A DNA stretch of 64,000 bases from contig CM047431.1 in assembly GCA_026168455.1 (NCBI GenBank), positions 46,627,466-46,691,465 of the forward strand, read 5' to 3'. Both the position numbers and the translations under genes were made by a program. Source of the stretch: Theocolax elegans. Taxonomy: Eukaryota > Arthropoda > Insecta > Hymenoptera > Cerocephalidae. Of this stretch, positions 56,140-64,000 are shown piece by piece. Position 1 is the stretch's first letter. Every line of letters starts with the position of its first letter. The notes under the pieces were generated by a model, which saw only the letters and a program-made list of their open reading frames with translations, had not been told where the DNA came from and did no database searches.

Positions 56140-56240
56140 AATTTGAATTATATTTGAACGTTATTATATTAATTATATCAACTATTATTAAACTTTTTAA
56201 TTATATATTAATTATTAAGAATCATATTTTAAACTGGTAG

Positions 56241-56429
56241 ATAAACATGGAGGCGTCGCCGAGCCTCGGTTTGAGCGGAACGCGCGCGAGGACTGCGTTA
56301 TTGGCGACGACTACCGGTGGTTCCGGAGCTAGTGGTACCGACCGTCGCGTTGTCTTCTTGGCAAGTCAACCAAGTCACGGTATCAGCCACGAGACGCGAA
56401 CCTGGCCGCATCATTGGTCTCCACATACG
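56241..56429 (+). CDS. Probable first coding exon of an unrecognised gene
   Basis: An acceptor-like AACTGGTAG ends at 56240 and the ATG at 56247 follows six bases later. The frame runs 61 codons (MEASPSLGLSGTRARTALLA, then TTTGGSGASGTDRRVVFLAS, ending HHWSPHT) to a donor ACG|GTGAGT at 56429/56430 in phase 0. GC and CpG content rise sharply here against AT-rich flanks, as expected for coding sequence. The product is low-complexity Ser/Thr/Gly-rich, then a His/Trp-containing end; I do not recognise it. The remaining exons would lie beyond the window or are not identified. Confidence 0.5.
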
Positions 56430-56459
56430 GTGAGTTCAATAACCCCAATCAATCAATTT

Positions 56460-59128
56460 TTTTATTTTCTAACTTGAGTTATTCAACTGTATAACGTTTA
56501 AGTCAGGCAAAAATTAGCGAACATTTTAAGGAATTCGATTAGATTTTACTAGAACTGGTGGGTAATTAATAGACTATTTACGAGGAGAGTATTGGATTTG
56601 CGTGAAACGAATTTGTTTGAAACTGTGTAATACGAATTTTCAAACCAAAATAAGAGATCGAGTATCCAGTTGGATTAAATTAAATGTATCATAAATTATT
56701 TATTTTGTGTAACATTTTTTGCACTATGAAAACCAGTCGTTGACGGATCTTTAGGTCTCGAATTCGAAAATTCGATGTAAAACTCGATTGAAATGTTTTA
56801 TAAGGGATTATCTCGTTGATAATATAGATTTGTGTATGATAATAATTACTAGTACTTATAATTACTTAAAAAAATAAACTAAATAGATCAAATCGACTGA
56901 AATATAGGTAGAACAGTTATTTTTTATCGCAAGATTTAATTATTTAGAAATGTTGAATATCGTGCGTTAAATATTTATAAGTAACAATAACTGTTGGAAA
57001 ATTCATAAATTCTAACTGTCTAAACAAGTTTTGGCCCTATAATTAAAATGTTAAAGTCTGTTCTATGTATTAATATACTGAAATATTTGCAAAATGTGAC
57101 TAATGTAAATTCTATAGAAAACACGGTACGTCGTCGCACCTTCAATACTACTCGTATTTATTTATTTCGGCAAATGTATTTAATTAACTTCACTATTTGC
57201 ATTTAGTAAACAAATTTTCGTTGGATTAGGTACTTTATATTCTTATATGGAACGAATATGGAAATTAATACAGCAAAAGACAATTATTAAACTACTTACA
57301 ATATTTTATTTGAAAATGTAATTAATCGAAAACAACATAATAAAATTAAAAAATGTTAAAATAACAATTTTATCGAAAAATACAATGAAAATTTTGAAAA
57401 GGAGCATTGATTTGAGTGAATAACTTAGCTCTCTAATAATTAATTGATATATTGCTCTTGGTGTCAGAGAGCCAAGCATCCTCTTTACATTGGCGATATA
57501 TGTCGTATTAACCTAGTATTATTCAAAAACCGGATTACACATCGAAATTGATAAATTTTCGACGTGTAGTCCGATAGTCTTTTATTTCAATCGAAATCCA
57601 AAAGTCAGTTGTAAAAACGACATTTATATTTCGCTCCTTACCAACCGGTAATATAAAGAAAATAATAAGCAGCAACGTATGAAACATACAGGTGAAAAAA
57701 GAATATATGTGAAACCTATCTCGATGTTATTAAATAATCCAAAATTTACGTTATCCCTCGCAAGGAGATATCGAAATAATAAAATAAACGAAAAAAAAAC
57801 TGTCGTTCCCGATCGATTTCGGAAAATTGGAATCGAAAATACTGTGCACATATAATACATACTATATATATATATATATATAATTTGGAGATGGAGGTGT
57901 CTCCGTTTCTCGCGGTGAAATTCACGTATATTTCGCGCGTGAATTCGTGGCGCATTTTATTATCTCTATCGTATAAGGTCTCTTGTCTTTGAGTAAACGG
58001 GATAACCCGTCGTATATACGCGTATATAAAGTATCCGGTGAGACAGTTGCATTCGCAATTCGTACACTTATAAGTATATATGCGCGGCATTCCTGCGAGC
58101 CCCACACTGGAATACGTTTATATATATATGTATAGATCAAAGGTTGACCCGTCGTAACTGATTGATTTTCGGGTGAATAATTTTACGGGCGTTATAAGTA
58201 TACGAAACGATGAAAAAATTCCAGACGCCGGTGAGAACGTAAACGTGCTATTGATTACGAAGCGAGCGCGCGCGCCCACACACACACACACACACATACG
58301 TATAAATATGTGTGTGTGTATATACAGAGCTCACGCAGATATATAGATGCAGGAGCGAGTCTCATTTTTGGCGTCGGATTAACGCGATCGTGAACAGCTA
58401 AAGCGAAATTCATTCGTCGACGCTCGTAAAGTTTCCCGGGGTGAGAGCCGAGGAGAGAAGAATGTGAAATAAAGACCGATTTTCGTCTAATGACCTCCCG
58501 GACGAGTTTCGATTTCGAGTGTAGATCAAATGTGCCATAAAGAAAACCTTACCCCTGACCCCTGCCACTCCGTCGTTTAGGGTACGTAAGTGTGCGCGAC
58601 ACACGAGAGGGATTTGAGTTATTTTGCCGTGAGAATCGACGTGGGAGAAATGTGTCGTTTTATTGGAATAACGTGACTTTAAATCTATAAGTGATATATC
58701 GATTCGTCGAAGATGAATGATCGGGAATCGCGCTAATACTTGTTTAATTTAACATTCGGATGATAATTAATCGTTCGAAATGTACATATGCGGAGTGAAA
58801 AATTCAAATTCGACGTGTGAGGTAAATTAATCGGTAAATGTATTTGAAAAAATTGGTATCAGTAGATGATACCGTTTGTTAAAATTCGATGTTCATCGAC
58901 TTATGTGTTCTAATAAGCATTCAAACTAGGATAATTATATTAATTCTGGAAACAATTTATATTGATAATTGGTTATATACATGAATACTTTAATTTAGTT
59001 AAATTATTTTGTATCCAATGGGACATTTTGTTAAGTTTAAATCGATTTTTTATGTTGACACAATATATGCACAATAAATAGGTGTTTCTTAACTGACAAT
59101 TTTAATTAATAATTTTGCGGCATTTAAC
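56460..59128. other. Non-coding stretch downstream of the 56-kb exon
   Basis: Intron-like AT-rich DNA, with (TA)n at 57864-57882 and a (CA)n tract at 58274-58298 inside a CpG-rich part (58150-58620). The latter has donor-like TAC|GTAAGT at about 58585 (+). No exon could be proved. Confidence 0.4.
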
Positions 59129-59164
59129 ATTAAGGGGGTTCCATACTCAATTTTTGATGATTAA

Positions 59165-59465
59165 TTAATAAAAAAGTAGAACCGTATGTGACAAAATAAG
59201 AGAAGAGGCGCCTTCGTTTATTGACAATCTAACTGTGTGCTGAATTTTAGATTAAAATATTATTGCGTTTTCGTGAAAAGTCTTACCAAAAATGTGAACC
59301 TAACCTCAACGACGTGAAGAGATTTGATATTTTTGGTAAGACTTTTCTCGAAAACGCAATATAATTTTAATCTGAAATTCAGCACACAGTTAAATTATCA
59401 ATAAACGAAGGCCCCTGTTCTCTTATTTTTTCACATACTGTTTTATTTACAAATTTATTACTAAT
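59165..59465. mobile_element. Palindromic MITE, about 290 bp
   Basis: ACCGTATGTGACAAAATAAG near 59181 is mirrored by CTTATTTTTTCACATACTGT near 59431; inner arms (AAAAGTCTTACCAAAAAT and ATTTTTGGTAAGACTTTT) are near-perfect around a centre at about 59313. Confidence 0.8.
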
Positions 59466-59514
59466 AAACACGATTGCCGATAAGGTAGGGAGGATAAATA
59501 TTGTCTATGGCACG

Positions 59515-60710
59515 TTAATTAAATTATACTCAACTGTTCAGTGAATAATTTTAAATTAAACATCCAGCAAATTCTTTTAATTAAATGAAGATTTTTCAAC
59601 TCTACATAACATCCATACAATATATTTCAAGCAACGTGATTTTACGGTACTATAAGGTGTCTCACTATTGGAACATTTACCTCATACTTTGCGCGCGGTA
59701 AAGACGAATCGATCATTATTTAATTTCTAGGTTGCGTTACAGAACACGCATGACGCGGAATATACATGTTTAGATCCACTTCGTTAATAAATTATCAACC
59801 TAATATTATTAACTATTGTTAGCACTATACAGTTTATCGAATACTGTATCACGGATCGCTATAATTGTATCCATTCAAATCGTTACCGTAAAAATTTGTA
59901 TTCATTAGAAAAAATAAAGCTATCTTTTTCCAATATTTCTAGAGTAATTTAACTTATAAACTATTTTCAAATGACTTTCGCATATTGCATTCCATGCGTA
60001 TATATGTATGCTTTATATAAGTTACATTTCAATTCGCTTGGAAAAAGAATTTTTTAATTATAACGCACGTATACATATATACGGATATCAATATCGATTC
60101 ATCCGATTCACTTTCAGTTCACTTCTACTTTACATATAGATTATTTCAAGATTACTTTTAGGTTATTATCAGTTTTAATTACCCCTTGAATTTTTACCCA
60201 TTTCACGTATTTACGCAACGAGTCGTCTGACACATTTTGTAAACGTTAGATCTATTGAAATTGCTCTTGACATTATGAAAAAAAAAATTTTTTTATTTAT
60301 CCATTCGGCGTACGTATATATGTATAATAAATACTCGAGGTATTGTATTAATTTCTATTGTGAGTGACGGAGAACAAAGATCCTCGCATCGCGAATATCT
60401 AAGATAATGTTTTCATTATATATAAAATCCTTGACAACTGATGGTTTCATCTATAATAAACCCTTGTCGGTTTTGAGCTATATTTATATATATACACATA
60501 ATAATAACATTCATCCGACGCTTTAATCTCAGCTTTAAGAAACATTTCAATAGATTTCACCATCCTCCTTTTTGTTTTTGTTAATAATTCCTTTTATCTT
60601 TTAATATTTCCGTGTCTTATCGCAATACATTTCTCGCTGAGGTAGATAAAACTGTATAGATTTTTCTAGAAAAAAAGAAAAGAAAAGAAACTAATAACCT
60701 ATGCGTCGAT
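59515..60710. repeat. Direct duplication, copy 1
   Basis: From the TTAA at 59515 onward this segment recurs at 62542 with an offset of about 3027 bp. Similarity persists in decayed form to about 60900. Contains no gene. Confidence 0.9.
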
Positions 60711-61261
60711 ATATTAGAATCCTTATTTTCTTTATCGATTAATAACCACCTCGCGCAAATTAACCAGGCCTGATATTCGTCTTTGATCGTTATATTACGT
60801 TACTTTATAATACACCATAGACGTTTAATATGAGGTTGTAACTCATTCTCAAGCGCGTAATTACGATACTTCTCTGAAGTTCTATTTGTATATCATCTAT
60901 ATTCTCTTAGTTTTGAAAAGGCGATGTTACGTATATGTATTGTCCGTGGACAACATAATATTTTAGATATGCGGATTATTCCAAAAAAATGATAGGAAAA
61001 AAAAAAAAGCTTCGATAAGTATTTGCATAACCTTAAATTTACATTTTGTTTATGTCAAGAAATTGATTCTTTGTTTCTCCATTTCAGCATAACCAATGTG
61101 TCAACACTTAGATATACAATATTTGCAGAATACAGATAAAATTATAAACAAGTGTTTTGTTATGCTCAGTGTATTTGTGCTTAGTGCGATATTATGTGGT
61201 TGAAGTTATTTTATGTGTACTTATTTGTGAAAGTGTTTCAAACCTCCAATATAATTAGTAT

Positions 61262-62545
61262 ATTTCATGCCGTAAAGTACCACTCTCTATATTCTTTTGT
61301 TTCTTCTTCTGGTCGCAATTCACATGCTCTGCAAAAAGATTGCTTTGGAGGAATGTCAATTACTTTTTATTCTCATGCAGTATCAACACCTTGAAGAGAA
61401 TTGAATCCTCGCTTCCTCCAAGAACCATCACCTGATAGACTTATATGACAATTCTGACTTGTTGAATCATATACTTGCTCGACAGTTGCTTTCATAGACT
61501 GTTTACCAACTTCTTTACAAACATTTTTTATCTCTGTATTAATAATGTCATAATTACTGTGACAAACTGGACTCGGCAAATCCATATTTCCACAAAAAGT
61601 AACTAAACCAGCATGCCCATGACCAAGAGTTCTCATTGTGTACACTAACGTCTATTTATTTCATAAGCGTTACTTTTTTCCAACTTTTCTACTTGAATCA
61701 ATAACAAATACCTTAAAACAGTTTGTACATGTTATTGTTATTTTACTTCCCAAACCTCTCACATCAACTTCAGAAAATTTAACTGTACCATGACAATTCT
61801 GACAAACTAAAAATTCTTCTAATGTTGGGAAAAGTAGTGATATATAAATAATTCTATTTCTGTGCTACTTTCTTCAATGGTATCAGTTTTTAACTTTTTA
61901 CTTCATCTGGATCAATGTTGATGGAAGTGCATCGTAGTTGGATCTTACTGATGTTGATAATTTTTTTATGAGCAGATGTACCAGGTATTCTATTACTTGA
62001 GTCTGGCATTTTTTTACTGCTCTTTTTTTGTATAAACTTATAATTAATTTCTTAAAACTAATAAATTTAAGTTAAAAATATACTTTTAATTTAAAATCCA
62101 CTGAGTATATACTAAATAATGTAAATACTTTATCAATGCAGACAATATTTACTTCAAATAGAACTGTACGTATTTGTGCAGTATATTAGAGTAAAAGGAA
62201 TCATTTATTTATTAACTATTAAATTTGAATCGTATGGTAAAGTAGATTTCTACTTTACCAAACTCTACGCTTGATAGTTGCATCGTTTAATATACTTGTA
62301 TGTAAACGTCGAAAACCTCGCAAATATTATTTTAGTTAAATTAAAATAAAATGTCTTTTTTTGCAAAAATAATTTTAGAGAAATATGTCTATTGATGCTT
62401 ACTTTATTTCAATTATAACTTGCGAAAAAATTTTTTGTTTTTTTTCAAATTTTGGGATAATGTTTTATGTAAGAAATACTTTTAAAAAAGTTAATAAAAA
62501 AAAAAATCGATTTTTTGAGCAGTTAACCCAGGCTTGACCCCTTAA
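61262..62545 (-). mobile_element. Kolobok/Mutator-like transposon remnant with TTAA end
   Basis: The minus-strand start is TTAA, GGGGTCAAGCCTGGGTTAA at 62545, then about 500 bp of AT-rich leader, an N-terminal segment (MPDSSNRIPGTSAHKK, about 62009), a zinc-finger-like FLVCQNCHG and ITCTNC pair, and the transposase block below. Stops and frameshifts occur at several points, and similarity ends near 61262, so it is dead and 3'-truncated. TTAA target and this transposase type together suggest Kolobok; assignment is from memory. Confidence 0.7.
61373..61645 (-). pseudogene. Mutator-like/Kolobok-type transposase fragment
   Basis: The open 90 residues include TMRTLGHGHAGLVTFCGNMD and LSGDGSWRKRGFNSLQGV, matching the conserved first part of the arthropod 'Mutator-like transposase domain' (GDGSW..RGF.SL with a likely catalytic Asp). 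Upstream in a shifted frame are FLVCQNCHG and VRGLGSK; downstream after in-frame stops are KVIDIPPKQSFCRACE and EYREWY. It is a broken piece of one transposase. Confidence 0.75.
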
Positions 62546-64000
62546 GTAAATTATACTCAACTGTTCAGTGAATAATTTTAAATTAAACATCCAGCAAATT
62601 CTTTTAATTAAATGAAGATTTTTCAACTCTACATAACATCCATACAATATATTTCAAGCAACGTGATTTTACGGTACTATAAGGTGTCTCACTATTGGAA
62701 CATTTACCTCATACTTTGCGCGCGGTAAAGACGAATCGATCATTATTTAATTTCTAGGTTGCGTTACAGAACACGCATGACGCGGAATATACATGTTTAG
62801 ATCCACTTCGTTAATAAATTATCAACCTAATATTATTAACTATTGTTAGCACTATACAGTTTATCGAATACTGTATCACGGATCGCTATAATTGTATCCA
62901 TTCAAATCGTTACCGTAAAAATTTGTATTCATTAGAAAAAATAAAGCTATCTTTTTTCCAATATTTCTAGAGTAATTTAACTTATAAACTATTTTCAAAT
63001 GACTTTCGCATATTGCATTCCATGCGTATATATGTATGCTTTATATAAGTTACATTTCAATTCGCTTGGAAAAAGAATTTTTTAATTATAACGCACGTAT
63101 ACATATATACGGATATCAATATCGATTCATCCGATTCACTTTCAGTTCACTTCTACTTTACATATAGATTATTTCAAGATTACTTTTAGGTTATTATCAG
63201 TTTTAATTACCCCTTGAATTTTTTACCCATTTCACGTATTTACGCAACGAGTCGTCTGACACATTTTGTAAACGTTAGATCTATTGAAATTGCTCTTGAC
63301 ATTATGAAAAAAAAAATTTTTTTTATTTATCCATTCGGCGTACGTATATATGTATAATAAATACTCGAGGTATTGTATTAATTTCTATTGTGAGTGACGG
63401 AGAACAAAGATCCTCGCATCGCGAATATCTAAGATAATGTTTTCATTATATATAAAATCCTTGACAACTGATGGTTTCATCTATAATAAACCCTTGTCGG
63501 TTTTGAGCTATATTTATATATATACACATAATAATAACATTCATCCGACGCTTTAATCTCAGCTTTAAGAAACATTTCAATAGATTTCACCATCCTCCTT
63601 TTTTGTTTTTGTTAATAATTCCTTTTATCTTTTAATATTTCCGTGTCTTATCGCAATACATTTCTCGCTGAGGTAGATAAAACTGTATAGATTTTTCTAG
63701 AAAAAAAGAAAAGAAAAGAAACTAATAACAACGCGTGCGTTAGCGATATACTTATGAAATACCTTATTTTCTTTATTCGATATAATATACACACACTCGC
63801 GTAAATTAACCAGGGCCGTGAGAATAATCGTCTTTGACTGCGTTTATTACGTTACTTTATAAACACGCAGAGACGGGTTAGAGATCAAACGCCGTTGTAA
63901 CGTCATTCTCAAAGGGCCGCGTAATTATGAATACTAAGCTAATGAGAGTATCTTGTACCCCCTCGGATTTTTTAATAATCATTTTATATTCTACTCCATT
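62542..64000. repeat. Direct duplication, copy 2 (degrades after 63725)
   Basis: Nearly identical to copy 1 from 62548 to about 63725; the differences I see are mainly one-base homopolymer extensions (e.g. near 62953, 63221, 63600). After 63726 similarity continues only with many indels and substitutions to the window end. Confidence 0.9.

Overview
The window is AT-rich animal DNA, most likely from an insect. Genes are split by GT-AG introns, there are many foldback transposons, two non-LTR retrotransposons, abundant GA/CA/TA microsatellites and scattered CpG-dense islands. The mix of AT-rich sequence and CpG islands would fit Hymenoptera, but nothing here proves the order.

Genes. The best supported genes are two tandem paralogues on the + strand, called A (16146-40096) and B (42042-45546). 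Each has seven coding exons with identical phases (0,1,1,0,2,2), encoding 657 and 664 residues. They look like secreted, cysteine-containing proteins that resemble, from memory, the insect family DUF4803; no biochemical role is known to me. Gene B is compact (3.5 kb). Gene A is stretched to 24 kb, mainly because intron 5 is 18 kb against 0.6 kb in B. A separate probable first coding exon lies at 56247-56429 (+), with a possible untranslated exon at about 46787-47095.

Layout. 1-1866: a foldback element carrying a tRNA-Arg-like relic in each arm. 1867-4916: non-coding, CpG-rich and purine-rich. 4947-9812: a nearly full-length CR1-like retrotransposon (PHD finger, coiled coil and FP-like ORF1; endonuclease-RT ORF2) lying in a TC microsatellite. 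12190-13932: a second large foldback. 14060-16145: possible 5' region of gene A. 16146-40096: gene A. Its intron 5 holds a TTAA-flanked repeat, palindromic MITEs, two strong hairpins, a triplicated 2.1-kb unit with three 24-bp minisatellite arrays, a foldback, and a decayed antisense non-LTR element. 41020-41098: a tRNA-Thr-like SINE relic. 42042-45546: gene B. 45700-56240: mostly non-coding with CpG islands, microsatellites and a 1-kb palindrome. 59519-64000: a direct duplication bracketing a Kolobok/Mutator-like transposase remnant; the second copy looks like an assembly artefact or an alternative haplotype.

The most striking structures are the three-level hierarchical minisatellite inside the intron of an otherwise intact gene, the paralogue pair with homogenised 3' exons, and the empty-site/filled-site duplication at the right edge.
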